Below are positions 44,370 through 55,200 of a stretch of DNA of 64,000 bases, piece by piece. Made by a program: the position numbers and the translations under genes. Location of the stretch: assembly GCA_013399855.1 (NCBI GenBank), contig VXAY01007012.1:2314033-2378032 (forward strand), in the 5' to 3' direction. Below the pieces are notes generated by a model. That model was given only the letters and a program-made list of their open reading frames with translations. It did not search any database and had not been told where the DNA came from. The DNA is from Oxyruncus cristatus (Eukaryota; Chordata; Aves; Passeriformes; Cotingidae). Numbering within the stretch: the first letter of the stretch is position 1; every line of letters begins with the position of its first letter.

Positions 44370-44679
44370 TTAGCACCTTGGAAAAACGTCCCTGCAGCTA
44401 CAGGCTGCTGTTTTCCTGGGCTTTGAGGGGATGCCCCTACTCAGCCTGTCCTGAAGACCCTGGCTGCTCCCACCAGGAGACTTGTTCGTGGACACAGGCA
44501 GCAGAACATCCTTCCCACGTGGCCACGTGCTGTCTGCACAACTCGTATCTCAGAGAAGGTCGGATTCCCACTCAGTCAAGCACCTTCAGAGCACACCCAG
44601 GCTGACCATTGCCTGAGTAGGGTGGTCTCTATAACCTGAAGACACCGTCTGGGGAAAGGAGGCCTCAGCAAACCTGTCG
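44370..44679. other. Non-coding interval
   Basis: Between two sense CR1 fragments; an anonymous 81-codon frame, nothing recognised. Confidence 0.5.
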
Positions 44680-44817
44680 GATTTCAAGGAGCATCTGGAT
44701 GAGGCTCCAGGTCATTTGGTTTAGTTCCAGGCAGGCCTGTGAGGAGCAGGAGCTTGGACTCAATAATCCTTGTGGTCCTTTCCAACTTGGGATGTTCTGG
44801 GGTTTTGTGATTCTGTG
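44680..44817 (+). mobile_element. CR1-type LINE 3' end
   Basis: 'ttcaaggagcatctggatga', 'gtgaggagcaggagcttgga', CTCAATAATCCTTGTGGTCC and TTTCCAACTTGGGATGTTCT, ending in TTGTGATTCTGTGA, match the 'ccttgtgggtcccttccaac' subfamily in sense. The start is uncertain by tens of bases. Confidence 0.82.
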
Positions 44818-45569
44818 AACGTTAATGCTGGATTTATGGAGTTATCCCAGTATAGGAAGTTCAGAGAGCAATCCGTGGGACAACAATATGGCTGTTTGAG
44901 AGACATTTCCTGAAAAATCTTAATTTTATGGAAAAGAATGCACATCTTCCAAGCAAGCAATGGAAGAGAGCACTGTGGGCTGCTGATTGACATTGCAACA
45001 CCGGGATAGAGGGAGGGCACAGGGAGGTTTAATGATGGAAACCCTGAAAGAGGATGGGGCCGGGGAAAATGTAAAGCTGCAGCGTCCAGGGAGCACGATG
45101 AGGATGGTGGAGTAATCAAGACACAGGGAATGAGGGCACAGAAATCAAGTTTGAGGTGTGTGGGTAGATAGGAAGGACTGTGTCTCTGAAGCTGTCAGTG
45201 AAAGGCATCTGCAAAAAGCTGGCTCTGTATCTGGGACTGCAGGAGAAGGTCAGATCCTGGGCTGGGACCGAGTGAGTGGTGGTCAAGGTAACGATTTTGA
45301 CCGCAGTGCCTAAGAAAAGTAAGGCACAGAAAGCCTGAAAGAGAAACCAGGCCCTTTGCAGGTTGATATTCACTGCTTTTCATTCCAGATCCCAACCTGG
45401 GATGTCTTTAGAAAGACTTCCCACTGTCAACAAATGAAGCAAGTGGAAAAGAGGCAACCTGCTGAGGTGAGCTGTCTGCTGTCCCTGCTTTGGAGAAAAC
45501 CTTTTCCTTCCTAAAAGGGGAGCATGCATGTGGAGCCCCCTTAGAAAATAAAAAGGGGCCAATTCCCTC
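44818..45569. other. Non-coding stretch, nothing recognised
   Basis: Frames up to 119 codons on the minus strand (44760-45119) begin in unique sequence and end in antisense CR1; none is recognisable. Confidence 0.5.
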
Positions 45570-45740
45570 ATATTAAGCCTGTTATTAGGCTCAGAATCAA
45601 ATTAAACCACAGGACTTTTCACTAGCAAAGTGCTATTTTAAGGCTTATTAGACTATATTAGGATTGGCATAAATTTCCACTGACATAATATAGGCCTTTA
45701 ATTGGATTTAAGGGCGAGGAGGCTGCATTAAACTAAAATC
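45570..45740. promoter_or_regulatory. Candidate conserved non-coding element
   Basis: AT-rich, non-repetitive, frame-poor block with GTTATTAGGC, AAATTAAACC, a RUNX-like AACCACA at 45605-45611, GGCTTATTAGAC, and TTTAATTGG near 45697-45705. Regulatory function is inferred from motif content only. Confidence 0.28.
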
Positions 45741-48700
45741 AGTCCTCGCAGAGGGAAATTGGGTATTCTCCTCACAACTCCTCTGCTTTCCCTTGGCGTG
45801 AATCCCAAGCAGCCGAGCGGGCTGGGTAACCCATTCAAATCCAGATGCAATTGCTTAGGGCCTCCTATATCAATTTGATAAGCAAGCTGGCTGCCAAAAC
45901 ACAGCACAGCCACCACTGCTTCTTAGCCAAAGCCTTGCTGCCACGGCCAGAGCTCTGGTTCTCCTGCAGCTCGGGCAAAAAATGGGGTTTTCTTGGCCAC
46001 GGTCTGCCTGCCAGACTTCATGCGAAGTATTTGCCCGTGAAAGGTTATAATAACAAAAATCTCAAAGCCAAGACCTTGACTTAACCTCCACGGAGCTGAA
46101 GGCATCAGAGCCACAGGCAATAATGAAAACATAACCCCCCTGTGCTGGAAATGTGAGTCAGGAGTCACTCCTGTGACCTGGGTTTTTTTTCATGTGTCCC
46201 CTGATTAGACACGGGAGGGGCTCGGGAGCGTGGAGGTCGGGGGCTCTGTGTGACACATCCCTCCTTCCCCCAAGAATCTGAGACCGGCCCTGAGACGTGC
46301 ACAGACAGGTCTGGCGCTCTTGGCATGAGTGGGGTTTGCACTCACCAGTCCTCCAAGACGCTCTCTGCTGAAGAAGACATGATGGGAATTATGATTTTTA
46401 ATTTTTTGTGTGTGTATGTTTTTCCTAAACCACCCACCCCTCGTGAGAGACAGAAGCTTGGGAAGGAGAAAATAAACCCCCCTGAACTACTGAGTGGGGA
46501 AAACTGCACCTCAGGTTTAATAAAGGCAGAGACTGAGTAATCATTCACTGATCATTCACCCTGCACCATAAGAGATGTCCCTTATTTGGCACCTACTGGG
46601 CCGGGACTGGCTCTACCAAAAGGCATCTGAGCTCTTCCGAAGAGACACCTTCCACCACGAAAACATTGCTTTGTACATTGGTAATTGGTATTATGAGCTT
46701 GTCCACACCTTGCAATGTCTTGTGGCAACTTTGCCAAAGGAACACGACCCTTTCCTTACAACACCAGCCACTTCACATCTGGCTGCGTCAGGGAGGGGGG
46801 TCTCCCGAACTAATTCCTGCAAGTGGGAAGCAGTTTTAGTCCAAGTTCAGCCGAGCTTATGGATGCTTCAAGATCCATTCTTCCAAGGTCACAGAGTTTC
46901 TAGATAAGCTTCAGAGTCTTTTCTCTCCCAACCCACAGTCTCTTAAGTTTGGGGGATGCTCTCAAACCTTCCGTTCTGAACTTGCCCAGTGCCACAGTCA
47001 CCAGACACACACCTTCACCAGTAGTGGAATATTAAAGAAATGAAGTTTGGTGCGATTTTTTGATGAAGAAATTCCAAAGGATGCTCCCAGGTGGGGATTA
47101 ATATTCTTGAAAAGCGGGTTTTAGCAGGAATTTTGCTATGGCATGTTCCCCATGTGTCCATGAGGGGTGTTTTTGCATTATTATGAGTGTGTGTGTGTGG
47201 TGAGATGTGACATGTCACAGCTCTGCAGCTGCATCCCATTAGCACAAACCTTCAGCTGCCCAGGATGGTGATATTTTTCATCTGATGAAACAAAGCTTAC
47301 TCCTTCTCTGATAGCCTTGGGATTACTTCAAGATGTATCCAGGAAGCTCAGACAGGCCAAATGAGGGGCGATGGGTTCAGGGTGGCCACACAGCTCAGCA
47401 ATGCTCCGTGCTCTGCAAGTGACCCCAAAGGTGACACTCACTCACCTCAATCTGAAGAGTGTGGGACCCACCTGCCATGCAGGGATGACTCGGTGGCCAG
47501 CAAAAGCTTCATGGGAGTAGCTGGAGTTGGACAAACCCCTTTGATTACGCTGATATCTCAACCTCGTGCTTGGCTTTGGTCTTATCCATTAGAAAAGCCC
47601 AGTTGGCCTGAGAAAGCCAGGGAAAGGAAAACAAAGCTGGGGACCCCGACATGCTGCTGAATGTCAGGAACAAAGATGGCTTTTCTGGATGGCAGTCACA
47701 ACTATGAATTTTGAGACCTAAAGGTCTCTCTGAGCAAACCTTCCCTATCCAGGTACCCCGATTGTAACCAACAGGGTTTGTAATGCAGATATCGTGGGAA
47801 ACACGACCTTGCTTTGGGGAGTTATTTCTCAGTGGTTGCAGGAATCTCTTTTTTCCTTCAATTTGGATGGAGAAAAGCTTATTTTGGAGGTTTAGGAGTT
47901 TTTGGTGATCAGTGCAACTCTGCAGATGAGCCACATATGGGCCAAGGAATGGACCTGCAATGCTTTAAAGACATTTCTGCAGTAAGTGAGCTCTGAGAGG
48001 GGCTTTTCTGGAGAAACATCAACATGAAAGGGTTGCTCTGGCTCTGGTCTCAGCCCCTGATGGTTCCACACCCACCTGTCCCAGTGAGAAACAGGTGAGT
48101 GAAACGGGAAGAGAGAGCACAAACCCAAAGCAAGCGGGAGCTGGCTACTCAGGGCATTCCTATTTTAAATACTCCACGTGATTCTGCACTTTCTGGCTCC
48201 AGATGGGACCCAAATACCAACAGATCAGGGAAAATGCTGTCCTCATGGTATTTCTGAAGTAGCCAAACTCAGGGAAATACTAGACAGAAGATGGATTTTC
48301 CAGCTGTAGAGAAAGTAGGTCAAAACATTTGAACTTTTGGATGCTTTGCTGCACTGAAGTTCCTCCAAGTGCTCTCTGCTGCTCTGTGCAACCAGTTACT
48401 GCCAGCTGTGCCAGGACTGCTCCAGTGATGCCAGAAAGGCAAATCAAGAAGAGGGAGATGATTTTCCAGCCCTGTTGCACTAACAGACAGCTTTAGAGAG
48501 GCCTCACAAATACGTTTCTCTCCTCCTCTGCCCTTGGATGTGATCTCCAGACCTTTCCCAAGCGTTGAGAACAGACTTTCTCTATTTTGCAGCAGCTGAA
48601 TTCTGCCTCAGCAAGAAAGCAGAGGCTGAATATTGAGACACATTTCTGTTAGTCTGTGGGCAGGTCTCTCCTGAGACACAGGAGAAGTCCCGTTGCTTGA

Positions 48701-48889
48701 GGCATTTAGAGTTAGACTGGCCAAAGCTCTTGGGAGTCTCTGTGGGGAGAGAATCTCGCCCCAGCCCCTGGAGAATGGAACAGACCTAATAAGCCTTCTC
48801 TGTGTCTGATTTCTCTGATCCTCTGATTAAAGTGTGTTCATATCATTTGCATCTGAATTTGCTTTCATCCACCCCCCCCGATGCCAAAA
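45741..48889. other. Non-coding stretch; TG run
   Basis: A (GT)n run lies near 47187-47199. Frames of 60-129 codons on both strands are anonymous. No CR1 copy was seen across this interval. Confidence 0.5.
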
Positions 48890-49115
48890 CATGTAGGCAA
48901 GGCAATTCAGGAGATGATGTGTTTATGTAACTGTAAACTAGGTTTACAGCAGTTTAATTAGTAATATTAATAATGTCACCTAAGCTTAATGAGACCAATT
49001 ATAACACAGTAAATATTTCTTATTGGATTACAAGTAGCAATATTGAAAGATGAACTTTCATGCTCGGTCAAACTTTCTAAACATATTATTTAAAAAGAGC
49101 GATAAGACAGTTTGC
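48890..49115. promoter_or_regulatory. Candidate conserved non-coding element with FOX-like inverted repeat
   Basis: CTGTAAAC-TAG-GTTTACAG at 48931-48949 is a perfect inverted repeat whose arms contain the forkhead core GTAAAC. It is followed by TTTAATTAGTAATATTAATAATG-like sequence in pieces (48952-48974) and CCAATTATAAC. The block is AT-rich, complex and frame-free. An 8-bp-arm repeat occurs about ten times by chance per 64 kb if short spacers are allowed, so the support is modest. Confidence 0.3.
48931..48949. repeat. Inverted repeat, 8-bp arms
   Basis: CTGTAAAC (48931-48938) and GTTTACAG (48942-48949) are perfect reverse complements with a TAG spacer. Confidence 0.88.
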
Positions 49116-49756
49116 TTTTCACATGTGGGTTGCTCTTTTAATCTCAAAAAGGGATAATTATTGCATATAAATATTTGCAGATGGGAAACACGGTCCCATT
49201 CGACAGCACCTCTCCTCTCCCTGCTTCTACTTCTACTTATTCGGAGGGTAGAGTGGGTTGCCCAGTTGCAGCAAGTGAAAACACCTTTTTGATGCCCCCA
49301 AAAGGTGATTATGAGCTGTTGTGATGCACAGAGAAAAAGGGTCAGAGATGTGCCAGAGAGGATGAGCAAGGTTACATTAATCTGGTTGTGGTGTGCTGTA
49401 TTTCTTTAGGAACTGTGGATGCAGAGAAGCCAGAGTTAGGAAAGACCCTCTGGGTCATCTGGGATGGGTTTTTCATACGACTTCCACTTTGGCCCCAAGG
49501 CAGATCCTGAAGGTGGCAGATGGAACCAGTTAAGACAACTGAGAGCTGTTTAAAATCCTATCAATAACACAGCCCCACCTCTCCTCGTACCATGTAGGAT
49601 TATCCTTGGCAGTGTCTTGCCCCTCAGGAGTGCTCAGATCCCACTCACTATTTCCTGAGCCTGGTGAATTTGTCCCAATTCTCATTCCTATGCCTGGCTG
49701 ACCCATTGCCTTTGTTTGGGTACTGGTCATGATCAAAACTGAAATCTTTGGGATAA
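49116..49756. other. Non-coding stretch, nothing recognised
   Basis: Unassigned sequence up to the long CR1 copy. The 188-codon minus frame at 49530-50096 is half antisense CR1 and is not a gene. Confidence 0.5.
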
Positions 49757-50627
49757 GAGTTCTCTTTAATATTTTAGTACCTTTATCAATTATCTGGATG
49801 AGGAGATTGAGGACACCCTCAGTAAGTCTGCAAACAACACCAAGTTGGGTGGGAGTGTTGGATGTGCTGGAGGGCAGGAGGGCTCTGCAGAGGGACCTGG
49901 ACAGGCTGGATCCATGGGCTGAGGACAATGGGATGAGGTTCCACAAGGCCGGTGCCGGGTCCTGCCCTTGGGTCACAACAAGCCCCTGCAGGTCCAGGCT
50001 GGGGCAGAGGGGCTGGAGAGCTGGAAAAGGCCCTGGGGGTGCTGGGGAGAGCGGCTGGACATGAGGCCGGGTGTGCCCAGGGGGGCAGGAGGCCAATGGA
50101 TGCTGGGCTGTGCCAGGAATAGTGTGTCCAGCAGGAGCAGGGCAGGGATTGTTCCCTGTGCTGGGACCTGGGGAGGCCCCCCTGGAATCCCGGGGGCAGT
50201 TCTGGGCCCCTCAGACAGCAGAGCCATGGAGGGGCTGGAGCGTGTGCAGGGAAGGGAAGGGAGCTGGGAAGGGGCTGGAGAACTCCTGAGGGAGCTGGGG
50301 GGGCTCNGGGACCTTCTGGCTCTGTGACTCCCTGACAGGAGGGGGGAGCAAGGGGGGTCGGGCTCTGCTCCCAGAGAACAAGGGATAGGAGAAGAGGGAA
50401 CAGCCTCAAGTTGCACCAGAGGAAGTTCAGATTGGATATCAGGAAAAAAATTCTTTGCATACAGGGCTGTCCAGCCCTGGCACAGCTGCCCAGGGCGGTG
50501 GTGGAGTCCCCATCCCTGGAGGGATTTAAAAGATGTGCAGATGTGGCACTTGGGGACACAGGTTAGCAGTGGCCTTGGCAGTGCTGGGACTCGAAGGTCT
50601 TTTCCAACTTGTATGATTCTCTGACAG
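49757..50627 (+). mobile_element. Longest CR1 LINE copy, with decayed reverse-transcriptase end
   Basis: CR1 is a non-LTR retrotransposon whose ORF2 encodes endonuclease and reverse transcriptase. This copy starts within the polymerase domain ('ttctctttaatattttagta', then 'tatctggatgaggagattga') and runs to the 3' end (CTTTTCCAACTTGTATGATT). In the frame [11 protein letters not shown] the catalytic box F/Y-A-D-D has become S-A-N-N, both aspartate codons GAC changed to AAC. An extra G after AGTGTT (near 49858) then shifts the frame to the stretch ending [14 protein letters not shown]. Further shifts follow, there is an N at 50307, and a segment just after it (about 50310-50350) is shorter than in a typical element. 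It is a dead copy. Antisense frames of 147-246 codons across it are artefacts. Confidence 0.95.
50307..50307. other. Ambiguous base (N)
   Basis: Single N in a G-rich part of the long CR1 copy. Confidence 0.99.
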
Positions 50628-51484
50628 GATCCTTATTTTACAAAATTGTACGGTAGGAGCAAACTGGCTTCATCCTGACTATGCTTCCTTGATAATCTCT
50701 TGCAAACTTGGATTTACTGGAACTGACGACCAAAACAAAAGACCATTGCAGTTTCCAGCAGGGAGGTGTTCTTCGGAATTGCTCCAGAGGCAGCCAAGAA
50801 TATCATTTTCCTGCTGTTGCTCTTTGGTTCTCTTTACGTGGAACTTTCACATCCCACTTTTCTTGCCTCAGTCAGGACTTCCCATGGTACTCAGTGAAGC
50901 AACAGGAGCAGACCTCACTTCCACGTGTCTTACAGAAACCGGGGGGTATTTCAACAGCAGTTCAAGGAAAGTGTCTCCCAGGAGGAGCAAGGAGGGGAGT
51001 CCAATGTGGGGGTGTGTTGCCAGTGTAGTTATCAGAGCACTGGAGAACACACAGCTTAGCTGGAAACCACGTCCTCAGGTCACAGCTGAAGACAAGGCAT
51101 TGTGCATCACCCTCAGGAAGTGCCATTGATCCCAGGGAAAGCCGAGCTTACTGCTGTGCAAGAAATGACAGCTTTCAGAGGCCTAAAATACAGGGATGGG
51201 GAATCCCTGCCTTAATACCACCACTATGAAAGCCAGCAGGGCCTGCAAAGAAACCAAGGCATGAGAGGAACTCCCAGATCTGACTTCTCGTGGCAGTGCC
51301 TCCGCCGTGTACAGGACACTTTTGTCTCTCTTGATGACTGGATTTTTGATCTTACCATCACAAAAGTGTGCAATGAGGGGAAAAACAAGAGGAGCACGAG
51401 GGTCTGTGGGGGAGCAGGAAGGGGTAAAAGAGCAGAGGAAGGGAATATGTCTCTATCCACATAATTTACAAGAGGGGGGAACTC
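50628..51484. other. Non-coding stretch, nothing recognised
   Basis: Anonymous frames up to 146 codons (50689-51129, plus) without recognisable domains; no repeat family. Confidence 0.5.
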
Positions 51485-51720
51485 ATCATAAATAACCCGA
51501 AGCTCCTGGGAACAGTGACCTAATCAAGATGTATAATTGCAAGCCTTATCTAAATGAAAGCATCATTTCAGAAATGATAATGTGCATCACCATGGATTCA
51601 ATTGCTATAGAGTTCAGCACTGAAGGGTAATTATAATGTTTAACAAATATATTCCCTTTGGGGGCCTCTAGTTAAAGATGTCATGTCCCTGTTTCCCCTC
51701 ATGATGCAAGTTTACTGCTA
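51485..51720. promoter_or_regulatory. Candidate conserved non-coding element
   Basis: AT-rich, non-repetitive block with no frame: CCTAATCAAGATG, ATCATTT-CAG-AAATGAT (perfect inverted repeat, 51562-51578), TAATTATAAT at 51628-51637 and CTAGTTAAAGATG. Its composition contrasts with both flanks. One of the more convincing candidates by eye, but conservation cannot be tested here. Confidence 0.32.
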
Positions 51721-53169
51721 CATTTTGAGGGTTTATCCTTGATTTCCCAAAAATTGTTGGCTCTTGTCATGTCCCCACTGGTTTTTTAGGGAGGTGAGAG
51801 GCAGAGATTACCGGGGGGGTGTGGTGTGGAAAAAAAAGAGTTAACTAAGGAATGAACCAAGGAAAAAAGCAGGTTCTAAGAGGGGAGAAGAAACCAACCC
51901 ACTTCCCTGCTTGTTTGGCATCAGCCTGCACAGGGAATGCTGCAGAGATCTGACAACTTGGGCTTAAAGACTGTGACCAGACTCCTACCACCCCGCAAGG
52001 AAGGATGTGCTCCCCTCTAACAGCCTGGATATTTGATACGATTCCTCAGAAACCTTTCTGTTAATTCTCTCCCCTTCCTCCTACTCACATCCCTCTGGAT
52101 AATGCCTGTCCCTCAGAGGAGAGAACACGGCTCAGATCCCCCCAGGTCGGTCCCGTGCGTAATCGATGTGTTACACCCAGCGGGAGAGAAGGTCTGACAC
52201 AAACAGGTACTTTTTATATTTATGCATGATATTTATTTCCTGTATTTATTCAGAAGAGGGGCATAAAATAAGCAGAAATACCAAACAGCTTCGGAAGAGG
52301 AGATGCTAAGCAGGCCAGCAGCTTCTAGCCTGGAGAAGAGAGAAGAGCTGAGGTGTCCATGAAATCACAGATCAGAGGCAGGGAAGAGCAAACAGCTCTT
52401 TCCCTTGCCAGCACACAGGAATGAGGGACCAGGCAGAGGCACCAGCAGGCAGCAGGTTGGAGACAAAACAAGGGAAGTACTTTTTTGCCCAGGGTATAAT
52501 TAAATTAGAGAACCGGTCTGGGCAGGGTGTCAGGCAGGCCAAAAAATACCAATGAAGTAAGAAGAAATTAAAAATCAGATGATTTGAAGGAGGATGGGCA
52601 CGTTAAGGGCTATTAAACACTGCTCGGGATATAACCTTCACCTCAGGAAGTCCCTACACCACTGCCTGCTGGAGGTTCAGAGGATATCCAGGACAAGGAT
52701 TACTAAGCACATGCTCTTTTCCAGGTGCATTTCCAGCACAGTGTCCAGGGACCACAGTACATGGTGTAGTTTGGGCACATCAGCTGTTCACCACCAACGT
52801 GTTTTGGTCCCTCCAGAACAAGACACAACTGCCAAAAAAAGACACAGAACAACAGCAGAAGGAACTTGGGCAGAGCTGCCTGTCCAAGGATGCCCCAGTC
52901 GTCCCTCAGGGGCAAAAGGAACAGTGGGTGCTCTGTGGAGATGCCTTGGAAAATATCCTGCAAACAGACTGAGCCCTTACTCTGCCCTGGAAGCATGAAA
53001 ACAACCCCAAAAGGAGTGTGCCACTGCAGTGGTATCCTGGGTTTCCCTTTCTGGGAGTGGGTTTATGAAGGAATGGATGAGCTCAGGTCATTGCTGCTGT
53101 AGGGAGGGATGAGCCCATGGAAAATAAATAATTTTTTTATTCTTTTTTCTTTTTCCTTTTTTTTTCTTC
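51721..53169. other. Non-coding stretch, nothing recognised
   Basis: AT-rich at 52208-52275 (TTTTTATATTTATGCATG). A 134-codon plus frame (52594-52998) is anonymous. Pyrimidine-rich from about 53135 to 53170. Confidence 0.5.
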
Positions 53170-53720
53170 TTCATACATGATGGATGAATTCAGCAAGAAA
53201 GACAATCTAGTTTAGAGACAGATCTGTCAGCTGCAAAATAGCTGATCCTGCTTTGGGTTATTAGTTTGGAAAACAAAATTGAGCCAGCGCTGTATTTTGA
53301 GAATCTTTTTAAACCCACATTAATAAAAAAAAGAGAGACAGAGAAAAAAAAAAAAAACCAGAGCCAAAGAGAGTAGTGAGAAGGGAACTTGGTTAGATGA
53401 ATAATTTTTGTGTCGCCTCCAACACTCTGATTAAAGCTTTGGTGCCTAAATCAAAGATACCAACAGGAACCTTAAAGGGAGACCGAAAACAATTTTGTGC
53501 GCTGCCATTTTTCCCTCTGCCTGTGTTTCATTATACAGAAAGTTTTATTTTGTCCTCTTTTGATCTTTGAAAGCAAAGAGGCGAGAGGGAGGTAGGAAAA
53601 ATAAAGCCACCAAAAAAAAAAAAAAGTGACACCAATCTTGTTTGCCTCCTTCTCCTTTGCTGCGTCGATAACTCAATTGGATCAGAAGTGAAGCGCCAGC
53701 AGAAATGAGCTGAGCACAGG
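53170..53720. promoter_or_regulatory. Candidate conserved non-coding region with poly-A runs
   Basis: Frame-poor sequence with GGGTTATTAGTTTGG, CACATTAATAAAAA, GATGAATAATTTTTG, CTGATTAAAGCTTTGG (contains a TCF/LEF-like CTTTG) and CAAAGATACC. It is interrupted by A13 near 53346-53358 and A14 near 53611-53624. Regulatory role is inference. Confidence 0.27.
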
Positions 53721-54055
53721 CACCAAATGAAAACCAAATGCTGGGCTGCACAAGCAATATTTCCACTAACGTGAAATTACTGGGCCCACTCCCCTCCCTT
53801 CCCCCATCACATCACAGCCAGGCTGTCGGGGCCACCAGGGCCAACTTTTATCTGCCACAGAGGGGATGGGGAGGCTCTGCCCCTCAGCAGCCCCAGAGCT
53901 GCACTTCTTGGCAAGGGACCAGCAGTTTTTGGGAGACCATAGTGATTTAAATGGAATATAAACCTTCAATCCCAGGCTGCCTGGGGAGTGTGGAAGAAAA
54001 ATGGGTGCACAAGACCAGTTGCATTCCCATCTCTCCTACCACACGTCTTGGACAA
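53721..54055. other. Non-coding interval
   Basis: No repeat or exon recognised. Confidence 0.5.
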
Positions 54056-54205
54056 GTCATGGAACCACAGGATGGTTTGGGTTGGAAGGGACCTTAAAGA
54101 TCACCCAGTCCCAACACCCTGCCACGGGCAGGGACACCTTCCACTATTCCAGGTTGTTCCAAGCCCCGTCCAACCTGGCCTTGGACACCTCCAGGGTCAC
54201 AGCAC
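54056..54205 (-). mobile_element. CR1 LINE 3' end, first of a same-strand pair
   Basis: CATGGAACCACAGGATGGTT, TGGGTTGGAAGGGACC, TGCCACGGGCAGGGACACCT, 'caagccccgtccaacctggc' and 'cttggacacctccagggtca'. It ends at the 5' side near the next copy, which begins about 10 bp later. Confidence 0.95.
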
Positions 54206-54214
54206 CATTCTCCA

Positions 54215-54315
54215 CATAGAATCAGGGAACAGTTTTGGCTGGAAGGAACACCAAAGATCATCTAATTCCAAACCCCTTGCCACGATCAGGGACACCTTCC
54301 ACTAGACCAGTCACA
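54215..54315 (-). mobile_element. CR1 LINE 3' end, second of a same-strand pair
   Basis: CATAGAATCAGGGAACAG, TTTTGGCTGGAAGGAACACC, 'cttgccacgatcagggacac' and CTTCCACTAGACCAG. It carries its own tail and 3' block, so it is a separate insertion rather than a continuation of 54056-54205. Confidence 0.93.
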
Positions 54316-54896
54316 CCAAGTCTATATTTTGCAAATTAGGAACTGTGACACCCCCTCTCCTTTATTAAACCTCCAAAAAACAAGTGCAAGCTGCTTGACT
54401 ATTCTGAAATTCTGAAAATGTTTGTCCTAACAGCCCCCCCCCAAAAAAAAAACCCAATCAGGGAATATTTCTGCTTTCAAAAGCCCTCTCTTTCCTCTCC
54501 ACAGTCCTCAGCAATGGGTGGCACCATAGATTGGCTTCTCAAAGCCAAGGTGTCCAACCAACAACACATCAACGCATTGCAACTCATCTGCCTCCTGATG
54601 AGGGTTCTCTGCCTGGGTAGCAAGGCCCTGCAGGGACAAGGGCCACTGATGAAACACACAAGAGGATAAGAGTGATCCTCAGCCCAACCCCACCTCCCGT
54701 GGCTGCTGTCATTTCTCCTCTCTCCTCTTGCCAGGTGCTCCCCTCCCAAGTTAGGGGTAGTTACCTTGTGTCTCCCAGCCGACCGACGATCCCAATTCCA
54801 GAGATCCATGGTCCATCAGCGCACCCACCTCTTGTCTAGACACTGAATGACAAATTGAATGCTAAAATCCAAGGGCAGGACCTTCTTACACACCCA
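54316..54896. other. Non-coding interval
   Basis: C-run and A-run CCCCCCCCCAAAAAAAAA near 54433-54452; an anonymous 110-codon minus frame (54477-54809). Nothing recognised. Confidence 0.5.
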
Positions 54897-55200
54897 ATCA
54901 TAGAATCATAGAACCATAGAATCAGATGGGTTGGAAAGGACCTCTGAGATCATCAAGTCCAACCCTTGATCCAACCCCACCGCGGTTCCCAGACTATGGC
55001 ACTCAGTGCCACGTCCAGCCTCAGCTTAAAAACCTCCAGGGACGGAGAATCCACCACTTCCCTGGGCAGCCCATTCCAAGGGCTGATTACTGATTACTGA
55101 TTTCTTTCTAATATCCAACCTAAACCTCCCCTGGCACAGCTTAAGGCCGAGCCCTCTTGTCTTACTGCTGGTTCCTGGGAGAAGAGACCAAGTACCTGGC
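54897..55200 (-). mobile_element. CR1 LINE fragment with long tail, divergent subfamily
   Basis: The tail has three or four units (AATCATAGAATCATAGAACC, then ATAGAATCAG), the longest in the window. It is followed by GGGTTGGAAAGGACCTCTGA, 'catcaagtccaacccttgat', 'ctatggcactcagtgccacg' and 'ggagaatccaccacttccct'. Near 55083-55103 the segment GATTACT is repeated (GCTGATTACTGATTACTGAT), replacing a longer normal stretch. Well preserved, so probably young; same type as 10511-10672. Confidence 0.95.

Noticed and set aside
49819..50559. 246-codon and related minus-strand frames
   Set aside because: They lie antisense to the long CR1 copy and contain an N; the Pro/Ser-rich translation is a shadow of the G-rich repeat.
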